A stretch of 21,700 nucleotides of DNA, from contig CAZQWJ010000019.1 of the NCBI GenBank assembly GCA_964597265.1, forward strand, positions 1-21,700, given 5' to 3'. A program made the translations under genes and the position numbers. Positions 5,998-14,501 of the stretch are shown one piece after another. Under the pieces are notes generated by a model. The model did not search any database, was not told where the DNA came from, and saw only the letters and a program-made list of their open reading frames with translations. This stretch comes from CAZQWJ01 sp964597265. Lineage in GTDB: Bacteria > Patescibacteriota > 4484-211 > JAGQKX01. The stretch's first letter is position 1, and the number at the start of each line of letters is the position of its first letter.

Positions 5998-7191
5998 TTA
6001 CACCACCATCTTCAACCATTTGGCTTTGCCGACTTTGATGATTGTATCTTGCTCTGCAGTTAAGACGAACCCGGTGTCGGTGATTTTTTTGCCATTGATG
6101 CTCACTGCATCTTGTTCGATCAAGCGGCGGGCATCAGACCGACTGGCTGCGAGGTTGTTGTCGTACAAAATAGTAACAAGGTCATTTTTCTCCAGTTCCG
6201 CATACCTGACAGTAGGTACTTCCTCGGGCATGTTGTCTTCTTGGACGAGGTTTTGGAATTGCTCGGCTGCGGTGATGGCTTTTTCCTCGTCGTGGAGCCA
6301 GGCCACGAGATCGTGTGCCAGTTCTTTTTTCACCACCATGGGGTTTTCACCGCCTGCGATACGTTGTTGGATTGCGTCCAATCTTTCTGCTGGCGTCTCA
6401 AACACCATATCATAATAGTGTGTAATCAGGTCATCATGGATGGTCATTATTTTGCGATACATCTCAAACGGTTCATCATCAAGCGCGACATAGTTGCCGG
6501 TGCTTTTGCTCATCTTCTCGCCATCCAAGCCCATCAAAAATTTGCACGTGATGACAAACTTCTCCTTGTTTTTCATAACCCTCACCAGCTCTCGTCCGAT
6601 AAGCATGTTAAATGTCTGATCCGTCCCTCCTATCTCCACATCAACATCCATAGCCACGCTATCATATCCCTGCATAAGGGGATACAAAAATTCATGCAGG
6701 TATATCGGTTTATTCTCTTTGATCCTGACTTGAAACATATCCCGCTCGATCATCTGCTGGAGGGTAAAGTTAGCGGCCAACTCGATCAAATCGCCGAAGG
6801 TCAGTGTACCCAACCACTCACTATTAAACATAAGCTGTGCAGGGTTATTGGTGTCATCAAAATTGAGTACTTTGGCAACTTGTTTTTGGTACTGTTTGGC
6901 ATTTTGTTGTACTTGCTCTGAGGTTAATTTGGCACGTGCGGCGGATTTGTCGGTAGGATCGCCAATACGTGCGGTAAAATCACCAACCAGACAGATCACG
7001 GTATGTCCGAGCTGACGAAACTGCTCAAGTTTTTTGTATACGATGGCATGGCCAAGATGTACATGGGGTATGTTGGGGTCAATGCCGATATAAAATGTGA
7101 GCTTTTTACCTGAGTCGAGTTTTTGTTTGAACGCATCTGCCGAAGGATATATACTGTCTATGTTGTGTGTAAGCAATTCTTGTGACATCAT
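5998..7191 (-). CDS. tyrS: Tyrosyl-tRNA synthetase
   Basis: This class I aminoacyl-tRNA synthetase charges tRNA-Tyr in the cytoplasm. The 397-residue product has the HIGH-type motif HVHLGH (43-48) after FYIGIDP, the tyrosine-binding segment around GGTDQTFN, and KMSKS at 226-230. A C-terminal S4 RNA-binding domain is seen at about 325-397 (NNLAASRSDARRLIEQDAVSINGKKI). I chose the ATG at 7191; ATG 7188 and a GTG at 7206 are in frame, and the GTG version would overlap the -10. It is divergent from the PBP1A gene, and an extended -10 TGC-TAGAAT sits 5 nt before the ATG. The toxin-antitoxin pair follows 35 nt downstream. Confidence 0.96.
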   Translation of the reverse strand: MMSQELLTHNIDSIYPSADAFKQKLDSGKKLTFYIGIDPNIPHVHLGHAIVYKKLEQFRQLGHTVICLVGDFTARIGDPTDKSAARAKLTSEQVQQNAKQYQKQVAKVLNFDDTNNPAQLMFNSEWLGTLTFGDLIELAANFTLQQMIERDMFQVRIKENKPIYLHEFLYPLMQGYDSVAMDVDVEIGGTDQTFNMLIGRELVRVMKNKEKFVITCKFLMGLDGEKMSKSTGNYVALDDEPFEMYRKIMTIHDDLITHYYDMVFETPAERLDAIQQRIAGGENPMVVKKELAHDLVAWLHDEEKAITAAEQFQNLVQEDNMPEEVPTVRYAELEKNDLVTILYDNNLAASRSDARRLIEQDAVSINGKKITDTGFVLTAEQDTIIKVGKAKWLKMVV

Positions 7192-7251
7192 CAAATATTC
7201 TAGCACAACAACGGGACGTGATGGTACAATATACGAGATATTTTAAGAACT
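7192..7251. promoter_or_regulatory. Divergent promoter region tyrS / PBP1A
   Basis: This 60-nt gap is where the gene direction switches. On the minus strand TGC-TAGAAT (7205-7197) is an extended -10 close to the tyrS ATG. On the plus strand TGG-TACAAT (7222-7230) is an extended -10 with a start predicted about 15 nt before the PBP ATG; TATTTT at 7239-7244 is a nearer alternative. No clear -35 is seen for either. Confidence 0.5.
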
Positions 7252-9888
7252 ATGACATCTTTTCCACGCGGGCGTAAGCGTCTGCAAAACCGGTTCAAAA
7301 ATTGGGACAAACGTATCAAATCCCTCGGCAAACGCTCCAAGCGGCGCCGCAATATTAAGGTACTTTCTCTAGTAACGACAATAGTGTTTGTCGGTGTATT
7401 GTTTTTTGGTGCCTCTGGAGTGGCGGCTGTGGTGTTGTTTAGCAGAAATCTCCCCTCCCCTGATAGGCTTACAGAACGAGAAATTCCCCAAACCACCAAG
7501 ATTTTTAGCCGTCAAGGAGACGTGTTATATGAAATCTTTGATGAGCAGCAGCGTACCCTCATTCAGCTTGATGATATACCCAAAGAACTTTTGGAGGCGA
7601 CGCTTTCGGCAGAAGATCGAGATTTTTATCGACATTCGGGGTTTGATGTGGCCGGTATCTTGCGGTCTGCGTATCGCATCGTTACTCGCGGACAAATCAT
7701 GGGCGGTGGATCAACCATCACGCAGCAGTTGGTCAAAAACGTATTCCTTTCTCCAGAGACGACCTTCACCCGTAAGCTAAAAGAAATCATCATGGCAGTT
7801 CGCCTAGAAGCAACATATAGCAAAGAAGAAATCTTGCAGATGTATTTTAACGAAGTGGCATACGGCGGCAACTATTATGGTGTTGGTGCTGCAGCAGAGG
7901 GGTATTTTGGCAAACATGTGCGTGATTTGACTCTAGAAGAATCGGTCTTTTTAGCTGGCCTCCCTCAGGCGCCGAGCGTATACAGCCCACGCAGTGGCGA
8001 TCCGGATCTTTCACTGGCCAGATACAATCTCGTACTTGATCTTATGGTTAAGGATGGGGTTCTTGAGCCTGAACAGGCACAAGAGGCCAAGGAGTTTGAT
8101 GTCTTATCCCTAGTGAAACCAATGGGTAACAACATTAAGGCTCCTCACTTTGTATTTTATGTTAAGCAGGAGCTTGTTCGGCAGTTTGGGGAGAAAATGG
8201 TAGAACAGGGCGGATTGCGCGTTACCACCACCTTGGATATAGAAAAGCAGGTGATCGCAGAGGAAGAGGTACGTTTTCAGATCGAACGTCTAGCAGCCCA
8301 AAACGCCAAAGCCAACAACCAAGCGTTGATCTCGGTCAGTCCCAAAACCGGCGAGATTTTGGCTATGGTAGGATCAGTTGACTATTTTAATGAAGAAATT
8401 GATGGCAATGTAAATGTGATCACCGCGAAACGCCAACCTGGGTCGGCGATCAAACCCATTGTGTATGTCAAAGGATTTCAGATGGGATACTCACCTGCAA
8501 CATTTTTGCCCGACATATATGCGTGTTTTGGCAAGCAAGCAGATGGCACCGACTACTGTCCTTCAAACTCGGATGGAAGATACTGGGGGCCTCTGTTGGC
8601 TCGCGAAGCATTAGCAAACTCCCGAAACACCCCTGCAGTCAGAATGGGACAACTTGTTGGAGTACAGAATATGATTGAGCAAGCAGAAGAATTGGGTATA
8701 ACTACGCTTGATACACCCGAGCGATATGGACTATCATTTGCACTTGGTGCAGTTGAAGTCAAACCAATTGAGCTGGTCAATGTGTACAGTGCATTTGCCA
8801 ATCAAGGACAACAACACGACCTTATCTCTGTTCTCAAAGTTGAAGATAGCAATGGCAAAGTCATTTTTGAAAATAAGCCTGCAGATCGTAAACCACGCCG
8901 AGTCTTACCTGAGGAATATGCCTATCTGATTACTGATATTTTGGCAGACAACGAGTCGCGGCAACGATTGTTTGGCGCTAATAACCTCTTACAGATAGGT
9001 CGTCCAGCAGGAGTCAAAACAGGTACTACCAACGACAACAAAGACGCCTGGACTTGTGGATACGTGCCGCAACTGGCAACGTGCGTGTGGACAGGCAACA
9101 CAGACAACACGCCAATGACGCAGACCATTCAAGGATCAACCGGCGCCACACCTACGTTTCACCATTACATGCGTCGGGCACTGGCCAATACGCCGGTGGA
9201 GGATTTTGTGCGTCCTGATTCGGTGGTTAAGATTGTTGTAGATCGCCTTTCGGGCAAACTTCCTCAGTCGGGATCCAACCTTCCTACTCGTCACGAAGTG
9301 TTTGCCAAAGGTACTGTGCCAACAGAAGTAGACGATTTTCACACCACAGTAGAAGTATGCAAGAGCCGAGGGTTGCTCGCAACCGACTATCATCGGCATA
9401 TTGGCGATGTGGAAAATAGGACGTACACGTTTATCAGAGAACCCAATCCTGCCTTACAACAATACTCCGACGAGTGGATGGCCAGAACAGAAGGATATGG
9501 CAAACCCCCAGAGCAGACCTGCCCTATTGTCAACCAGGAAGGTGAACCACTCACTGGGCCATATGTTCAGATAACCACACCTAATGACGGTGCCGCCATT
9601 GATGGTACCTCCTTTGATGTGAAAGTGCAGGCATATAGTGAGCATCGGATCCTAAAAGTAGAGTTTTACTGGGACAATACATTGGTCAAGACATTGACCT
9701 CATCGCCATACGAGACGACGATCTCGGTTTCCAGTGATGTCCAAGGTGTCCATACGGTCAAGGTTGTGGCATATGACGGCCGAGGAGAACAATCAGAAGA
9801 CAGTATCGAAGTCGAGTTTCCATCCGACTCCCCTACCCCAACGCCATCTGGCAGGGGGTCCGGCCTGCTACAGTTGTTTGATTTATGA
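7252..9888 (+). CDS. Bifunctional class A penicillin-binding protein (PBP1A type)
   Basis: This membrane-anchored enzyme polymerises and cross-links peptidoglycan. The 878-residue product has a very basic cytoplasmic tail (1-35), one transmembrane helix (about 36-63), a GT51 glycosyltransferase domain with the catalytic EDRDFYRH (E121) and GGSTITQQLVKN (152-163), and a transpeptidase domain with SAIK (S398, K401), SRN (S457, N459) and KTG (589-591). A C-terminal Ig-like/Big domain (about 770-857) and a Pro/Thr/Ser tail close it. The stop overlaps the tldD start as ATGA, so the two are probably translated together. The extra Ig-like domain likely reaches outward into the wall; its ligand is unknown. 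Two overlapping CTCCCCT copies (7450) and one CTCCCCTA (9828) lie inside. Confidence 0.95.
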   Translation: MTSFPRGRKRLQNRFKNWDKRIKSLGKRSKRRRNIKVLSLVTTIVFVGVLFFGASGVAAVVLFSRNLPSPDRLTEREIPQTTKIFSRQGDVLYEIFDEQQRTLIQLDDIPKELLEATLSAEDRDFYRHSGFDVAGILRSAYRIVTRGQIMGGGSTITQQLVKNVFLSPETTFTRKLKEIIMAVRLEATYSKEEILQMYFNEVAYGGNYYGVGAAAEGYFGKHVRDLTLEESVFLAGLPQAPSVYSPRSGDPDLSLARYNLVLDLMVKDGVLEPEQAQEAKEFDVLSLVKPMGNNIKAPHFVFYVKQELVRQFGEKMVEQGGLRVTTTLDIEKQVIAEEEVRFQIERLAAQNAKANNQALISVSPKTGEILAMVGSVDYFNEEIDGNVNVITAKRQPGSAIKPIVYVKGFQMGYSPATFLPDIYACFGKQADGTDYCPSNSDGRYWGPLLAREALANSRNTPAVRMGQLVGVQNMIEQAEELGITTLDTPERYGLSFALGAVEVKPIELVNVYSAFANQGQQHDLISVLKVEDSNGKVIFENKPADRKPRRVLPEEYAYLITDILADNESRQRLFGANNLLQIGRPAGVKTGTTNDNKDAWTCGYVPQLATCVWTGNTDNTPMTQTIQGSTGATPTFHHYMRRALANTPVEDFVRPDSVVKIVVDRLSGKLPQSGSNLPTRHEVFAKGTVPTEVDDFHTTVEVCKSRGLLATDYHRHIGDVENRTYTFIREPNPALQQYSDEWMARTEGYGKPPEQTCPIVNQEGEPLTGPYVQITTPNDGAAIDGTSFDVKVQAYSEHRILKVEFYWDNTLVKTLTSSPYETTISVSSDVQGVHTVKVVAYDGRGEQSEDSIEVEFPSDSPTPTPSGRGSGLLQLFDL

Positions 9889-11447
9889 GAGTAGTTCATA
9901 TAACTGATCTAGATACCCTGCGGGATCCGCTCCGCCATATCATCGCAGAATATAGACATCAGGATCTTGTGCAGTATGTGGATGTGCGTGTATCTGCATC
10001 CGAAGGAATCGGTGCGTACTCAGAAGATGGCATGCCCAGGGCTACTGCGCAGGATTGGCATTTATCCCTGGGGGTACGAGTATTGGCCGGTGAAACGCAG
10101 GTGGCAGCGGGCTATTATGGACGACAGTTAGGAGTGCGCGAATATAATGATTTTGTCACGGTCCTTCGTGAGGCACTTGAGGTTGCTCATCAACGTGCCA
10201 TACACAATGCCAAAGCAAAAGAGCAGTTTGTCACACAACACGGTGCATTTGGCGCGGTTGTTTCTTCTACTGAGTTGGCACCGATTACGGTATGTGAGGA
10301 TGTAGTGGCAGCTGAGTTTGACCATGATCCGCGCACCGTCACCCCTGACATGATGACGCAGTTAGTAACAAGTGCTGCCCAACAGGCAAAAGCGTCACAT
10401 CCCTTTGTGCGTCGGGTTGAGGTGGTGGCCAATACTGGTATTGAGCGTCAATTGTTTGCCTCGTCAGAAGGCGCGTATATTGACCAAAGTTGGTGTTCAA
10501 CTGGAGGCACAGTGTTTGTCGTGGCACAGGATGATGCGGACAATACGCCGGCGGATTTGTACCATCATACCGGCAACCAACTGGGACTTGAGGCATTAAC
10601 GCAGGGTAAGAATACGCATGAAGAGACATTTGACGAGTTTGCCAAACATATCGCGCACGAAGCAGTACTACTCAGCCAGGCGCCGCCTGCGCCAGCCACA
10701 GACAAGCCCACGACCGTGGTACTAGATCCTGATTTAGTTGCACTGTTTGCGCATGAGATTATCGGGCATCCGTCCGAACTGGATCGGGCGCTCAAGATGG
10801 AAACTGGTTATGCGGGTCGGTCATGGTTTTTCGGTGACTTTGATAACAACATGATTGGCAAACAGATTGGTTCACCACTACTCTCTGCATTTTCAGATCC
10901 TACGCTCAAAGGCGGGTATGGCTATTATGAATATGATGACGAGGGCACGCCTTCCGAACGTGTGTACCATATCAAAAACGGTGTGTACCATGAGTTCATG
11001 AATAGTAGACAAACTGCCGCGATCACCGGCTCCAAACCAAACGGCCATTACAAAGCCAACGATGCATCGGTCGTGCCGCTCATCAGGATGTCCGTGTCTG
11101 CAATCGAGGCAGGTACATCCGACCCTGCGGATATTATAAAAGAAGTTGAGGAGGGGTTTTATTGTGTCGGGCACAGGATCCCGTCTATTTCTGAATCGCG
11201 TGAAAACTTTCAAATAGCTCCGCGATTGATATACGAGATAAAAAATGGCGAGATAGGACAGGTATATCGGGATGGGAGGGTTACGGCTGATTCGCGGGCG
11301 TTTTTCAATTCGATAGATGCGCTTGGCACTGATTTCAAAGTATTTGCGATTCCCAACTGTGGCAAAGGTCAACCCATGCAGACCAAACAGGTCGGCAATG
11401 GTGGTCCGACTGCGCGAGCACAGGCAATGATCGCGAGTGGCGCGTAA
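9885..11447 (+). CDS. tldD: TldD metalloprotease subunit
   Basis: TldD is the catalytic subunit of the TldD/TldE protease, which in E. coli trims the microcin B17 leader and degrades unfolded peptides such as CcdA. The 520-residue product carries the zinc motif HEIIGH (HExxxH: H290, E291, H295) and the conserved Cys of the C-terminal CGKGQ segment (C492), the expected third zinc ligand. Its ATG overlaps the PBP stop (ATGA). The partner tldE follows after a 156-nt spacer made of a palindromic repeat. No RiPP precursor or maturation gene is visible in the window, so the substrate is open. There is no Shine-Dalgarno sequence, so translation probably relies on coupling to the PBP gene. Confidence 0.94.
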   Translation: MRVVHITDLDTLRDPLRHIIAEYRHQDLVQYVDVRVSASEGIGAYSEDGMPRATAQDWHLSLGVRVLAGETQVAAGYYGRQLGVREYNDFVTVLREALEVAHQRAIHNAKAKEQFVTQHGAFGAVVSSTELAPITVCEDVVAAEFDHDPRTVTPDMMTQLVTSAAQQAKASHPFVRRVEVVANTGIERQLFASSEGAYIDQSWCSTGGTVFVVAQDDADNTPADLYHHTGNQLGLEALTQGKNTHEETFDEFAKHIAHEAVLLSQAPPAPATDKPTTVVLDPDLVALFAHEIIGHPSELDRALKMETGYAGRSWFFGDFDNNMIGKQIGSPLLSAFSDPTLKGGYGYYEYDDEGTPSERVYHIKNGVYHEFMNSRQTAAITGSKPNGHYKANDASVVPLIRMSVSAIEAGTSDPADIIKEVEEGFYCVGHRIPSISESRENFQIAPRLIYEIKNGEIGQVYRDGRVTADSRAFFNSIDALGTDFKVFAIPNCGKGQPMQTKQVGNGGPTARAQAMIASGA

Positions 11448-11603
11448 TAAGTATATTCGTCATTTCGACCTGCCTGCGCAGGCAGGCCTTGTGGAGAAAT
11501 CCCTGTGTATATACACGAGATCTCTCGATAAACTCGAGATGACGGATTCGATTCTTCATCGGTAGTCGTCATCCCGGTCTTGTGGAGGGATCTATTTGGA
11601 TAT
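11448..11603. repeat. Palindromic repeat spacer between tldD and tldE
   Basis: This gap holds a second class of dispersed repeat. 11459-11543 begins GTCATTTCGACC, contains the CCTGCCTGCGCAGGCAGG core and GTGGAGAAATCCCTG, and ends in CTCGATAAACTCGAGATGAC. 11568-11592 starts a further partial copy (GTCATCCCGG ... GTGGAGGGATC). The ends GTCAT and ATGAC are those of the other family, but the arms differ (CTCGAG type). The last few bases provide GGAGGG at 11584-11589, 14 nt before the tldE ATG. Confidence 0.75.
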
Positions 11604-13124
11604 ATGACAGTACAAGAACTACAACACATCGTACAACAAGGCTTGGCGCGGGTGGGTACCGAGCCAGGCCTAATAGAAGCAGAGGTATACGCCTCAGCCA
11701 ACCGGCGGACCGTGGGACGTATGGTGTATACATCACACATCCCTTGCAATGGTTTGGAAGAACCAAAATCCGATGAGGATCTGGGGATTAGCGTAGAGAT
11801 CTGGTTTGAAAAAGATGGCCAAAAACTCGTCGGCGCCGGCCACGAACCAAACGACCTGAGCCTTGATGCAGTAGAGCGAGCACTGGCAAAAGCCAAACGT
11901 GATGCTGTGCCAGACCCAGAGTTCTTTGGCTTTTATAAAAAAGACGCAATCACCGACCACACCCATCACGTACCACAGGAGTATCACGACATCCAGATCA
12001 CCGATATGTCGGTCGCGGACGAGTCGCAGCTTTTGGCAGAACACGTCTGGCAAACCATCGACGGCGCGGTTGAAGTAATTTCGGCATACGCCAAAGAAGC
12101 AAACAGTTCACCTGAGGACGTTGCATTTATCCTCAACGGAGATCATTTTGTCATCAGCGAGATGATGGCAGTCGCATCTACCAACGGTGTTGAGGCAAGC
12201 GATGTGTCAACGATTGTGCTGTCGTTTTTGACCGGCATGATTGAGTCGGGCAATGCCAAAGGTTCAGCGTGGTCGGCACATACTTTTTTGAATGATTTGT
12301 CGCCCAAGCAGCTTGGTCGCGATGTTGCTCAGGCTGCAATTGCTAATCTGAACGGGGTAACGGTTGAGAGTGGTACGTATTCGGTGATTTTTGGTCCGCA
12401 GGCAGTGGCTGAGTTGTTCGGCAGCTTATTGCTCCCGCATTTGACATTGGGGATGGTTGATTTTGGCGTGTCGTTATTCGCAGATGCTTTTGAAAAAAAG
12501 GTCGCCACTCCCCTACTCTCGATCTATGACGATGCAACCATGGATCGTGCGGCAGGTACCAAACGGGTAACGTGCGAAGGCGTCCCAACGGCACGCGTGC
12601 CGCTTATAGAGTCAGGTGTGCTCAAAAACCTCCTCTCCGATTACCGCACCACCAGCAAGTTTTTGCACACCCATCCCGACCAGCAACGGTCAAACATAGA
12701 GCCTCGCAACGGGTTTCGTTTTGGATTTGGTGGTGGACGGGTGGCAGGTGCTGGTGTTGGTACGCACGCGACCAATTTGGTCATAGACTCTCCTACTCCG
12801 CTACCGCCTGAGGAGCTTCTGGTGCAGGTCAAAGACGGGATCTACATTGGCAGGTTGTGGTACACGTATCCGGTTGGCGGGTATGCGTCAGGGATTATTT
12901 CAGGTACGGCGATTGCAGATAATTTTGTTATTAAAGATGGCAAACGAGCGGAACCGATTGTACCCAATACTCTTCGACTGCAGGATAATCTGCAGCGCAT
13001 GATCACAAACATCATAGGGGTTGGCAACAATCAGGTGCCTACGGTTTTATGGGCATCAGATGAGGTAACTCATGCACCTTGGGTGGCAATTGCAGACGTA
13101 CCACTGTCGAAGATCGGAGGGTGA
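11604..13124 (+). CDS. tldE: TldE/PmbA, non-catalytic TldD partner
   Basis: This is the second subunit of the TldD/TldE protease heterodimer. The 506-residue product is clearly of the TldD/PmbA family (for example the ATPLLSIYDDATMD, GTKRVTCEGVPTARVPLIE and NIEPRNGFRF segments and the glycine-rich C-terminal half) but lacks HExxxH, as expected for the TldE side, which supports the active site without binding zinc. I chose the ATG at 11604; an in-frame TTG at 11580 lies inside the repeat. GGAGGG lies 14 nt upstream, somewhat far for a Shine-Dalgarno. A CTCCCCTA site lies at 12508. Separation from tldD by a repeat element suggests the spacer was inserted or expanded within a former operon. Confidence 0.9.
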   Translation: MTVQELQHIVQQGLARVGTEPGLIEAEVYASANRRTVGRMVYTSHIPCNGLEEPKSDEDLGISVEIWFEKDGQKLVGAGHEPNDLSLDAVERALAKAKRDAVPDPEFFGFYKKDAITDHTHHVPQEYHDIQITDMSVADESQLLAEHVWQTIDGAVEVISAYAKEANSSPEDVAFILNGDHFVISEMMAVASTNGVEASDVSTIVLSFLTGMIESGNAKGSAWSAHTFLNDLSPKQLGRDVAQAAIANLNGVTVESGTYSVIFGPQAVAELFGSLLLPHLTLGMVDFGVSLFADAFEKKVATPLLSIYDDATMDRAAGTKRVTCEGVPTARVPLIESGVLKNLLSDYRTTSKFLHTHPDQQRSNIEPRNGFRFGFGGGRVAGAGVGTHATNLVIDSPTPLPPEELLVQVKDGIYIGRLWYTYPVGGYASGIISGTAIADNFVIKDGKRAEPIVPNTLRLQDNLQRMITNIIGVGNNQVPTVLWASDEVTHAPWVAIADVPLSKIGG

Positions 13125-13411
13125 GGTAGGTTGCCATCCCTACGGCCTGTGATGAAGCTGAGGGTTTGTCGTCCCAGCGTACGCAGGGATCCAGGGAGAA
13201 TCAGGACTGGATCCCAGGTCAAGCCTGGGATGACAAAGCGTGGATGTATTTCGTCGCCCCGGCAGGGCTTGTCATCCTGAACCCTGTATCAAGTACAGGG
13301 CAGGCTTGATTCAAGATCCAGTGTGTATCAAGCCTGGCATGACATTCAGATCATGACAACGACATTTCCCCTTGTAGGTTTTTTTATTTTTGTGTTAGTC
13401 TTTTAGTTAAG
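13125..13411. repeat. Repeat block before the pilin cluster
   Basis: This gap has no gene. It contains two composite elements of the GTCATCC/GGATGAC family: a facing pair at 13168-13194 and 13207-13234, and a 51-bp unit at 13271-13321 with the CCCTGTA/TACAGGG inner stem, followed by a decayed partner ending at about 13343. The 51-bp unit differs at one position from the unit at 19306-19356. From about 13360 the sequence becomes T-rich and leads into the pilin start. Confidence 0.8.
13372..13407 (+). promoter_or_regulatory. Candidate promoter of the minor-pilin cluster
   Basis: A T-rich stretch precedes the first pilin. TTGTAG (13372-13377) with TTAGTC 17 bp downstream (13395-13400) is one weak match; TTTAGT (13402-13407), 4 nt before the ATG, is another possible -10. 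No Shine-Dalgarno is present before the ATG. Confidence 0.3.
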
Positions 13412-13945
13412 ATGCATCGCCTCAACTCGCGTGGATTTAGTCTTATCGAACTCCTGCTGGCTGTTATCATATTGTCTGTCGCTACTGGCATCACAATTCG
13501 TGTGCTGAATAATCTCAATATTCGGCAGGAGTTTCGCAGTTTGGCGGATGAAGTCTTGAGCGATATGAAGACAGCACGAAGCTTGGCATTTAATGCTATC
13601 CAAGATGATCCTTGCGGAGGACCCATAACACATGTTCGTGTAGCAGGTACCGCTACTGGGTATGCCATCTCCCGCATAAGCCCAACCGCCTGTGCAGCTT
13701 CTCGCACTATTCTCACCAAAGATCTGACCGTAGACCATCCTTTTGTTACGGTTGCCTGGGAAAGAGTTGTTCCTATCGGAGCTATAAATACATTCACATT
13801 CGCGTTACCTACGGGGCGATTATACCAAGCTGATGGGACGTCCTTAATTAATTTTGATATTCGGATTAGGTTGAGTCATAGCCAACTTGGCGAAACAATT
13901 GATATCATGATTCAACCTAATGGAAATATGTTTCTTCAAATGTAG
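13412..13945 (+). CDS. Minor pseudopilin, FimT/FimU (GspH)-like
   Basis: This 177-residue protein is a type IV pilus or pseudopilus subunit. It has an 8-residue leader (MHRLNSRG) and the prepilin peptidase site G/FSLIE with the conserved Glu at +5, followed by the hydrophobic assembly helix (LLLAVIILSVATGITIRVL). The rest is a polar, beta-rich globular domain with two cysteines (in DDPCGG and TACAAS) that could pair. Position at the head of a PilV-, PilW- and PilX-like series fits FimT/FimU, which helps start pilus assembly. No Shine-Dalgarno sequence is seen. The specific family is inferred from order and length; the prepilin call itself is secure. Confidence 0.85.
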   Translation: MHRLNSRGFSLIELLLAVIILSVATGITIRVLNNLNIRQEFRSLADEVLSDMKTARSLAFNAIQDDPCGGPITHVRVAGTATGYAISRISPTACAASRTILTKDLTVDHPFVTVAWERVVPIGAINTFTFALPTGRLYQADGTSLINFDIRIRLSHSQLGETIDIMIQPNGNMFLQM

Positions 13946-13958
13946 TACTATGGTATTG

Positions 13959-13964
13959 TATAGT
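13959..13964 (+). promoter_or_regulatory. -10-like box before the PilV-like gene
   Basis: TATAGT lies 9 nt before the next pilin ATG in the 28-nt gap. It may give an internal, nearly leaderless transcript. No -35 is apparent. Confidence 0.25.
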
Positions 13965-13973
13965 TAAATCAGT

Positions 13974-14447
13974 ATGAATGTAATGCCTCTGCAACCTGTT
14001 CATGATCAACGTGGTTTTTCTCTTATAGAAATTTTATTGTCTATGGTATTGTTAGTCATGGTAGGTGGAGTAGTTATCGCTATGGGAAGCGGAACGTTGG
14101 TGAATGCATTCTCCAATCAGGACAGAACACGCGCGCTTTCCTATACACAAGAAGCAGTGGAGCAAATCCGGGCTTTTAGGGATGCTCAGCCGCACACCTT
14201 CTTTAATTTTGGTAATGGGTACTACAAACTTGTTCCTACAGATACTCCCCCATTAACGCTAGTTGGAACATCTCCTCCTGCAGCCAATAATCCAAATTAT
14301 CGACTTGCTGCTGATCCCAGATTTTATCGTGTAATCCACATAGTCGGCGACACTGAAAAAAAACAGGTAACCGTTACCACGTATTTTCCCGAGAAGTCAG
14401 AATATCGCTCGGTGAGTTTGGTAACGTATCTGACAAATTGGCAATAA
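13974..14447 (+). CDS. Minor pseudopilin, PilV-like
   Basis: This 157-residue prepilin has a leader of 14 residues (11 if the ATG at 13983 is used) ending RG, then FSLIEILLSMVLLVMVGGVVIAM, the methylation site and helix of class III signal peptides with Glu at +5. The short globular domain (RALSYTQEAVEQIRAFRDAQ onward) resembles PilV/GspI-type subunits, which commonly have the xxALSYAQEAVEAIR-like segment after the helix. It has no cysteines. It follows the FimT-like gene after 28 nt and precedes the PilW-like gene, the same order as the Pseudomonas fimU-pilV-pilW-pilX cluster. No Shine-Dalgarno is visible. Confidence 0.83.
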   Translation: MNVMPLQPVHDQRGFSLIEILLSMVLLVMVGGVVIAMGSGTLVNAFSNQDRTRALSYTQEAVEQIRAFRDAQPHTFFNFGNGYYKLVPTDTPPLTLVGTSPPAANNPNYRLAADPRFYRVIHIVGDTEKKQVTVTTYFPEKSEYRSVSLVTYLTNWQ

Positions 14448-14501
14448 GGTTTGGGTTCGGTACTTGTCAAAGTGATGAGATTTGTGTGTAATAAAGAGAA
14501 T

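Noticed and set aside
6112..6921. A 269-residue plus-strand frame opposite tyrS
   Set aside because: It is antisense to a well-supported tyrS and follows from its codon use.
9822..9835. REP half-site CCGACTCCC in the PBP tail
   Set aside because: It has no matching right arm and is explained by the overlapping CTCCCCTA site and the Pro/Thr codons.
10893..11372. A 159-residue minus-strand frame opposite tldD
   Set aside because: It is a shadow of the conserved C-terminal half of TldD.
9885..13124. RiPP biosynthesis locus around tldD/tldE
   Set aside because: No precursor peptide, cyclodehydratase, radical SAM or exporter gene is seen nearby.
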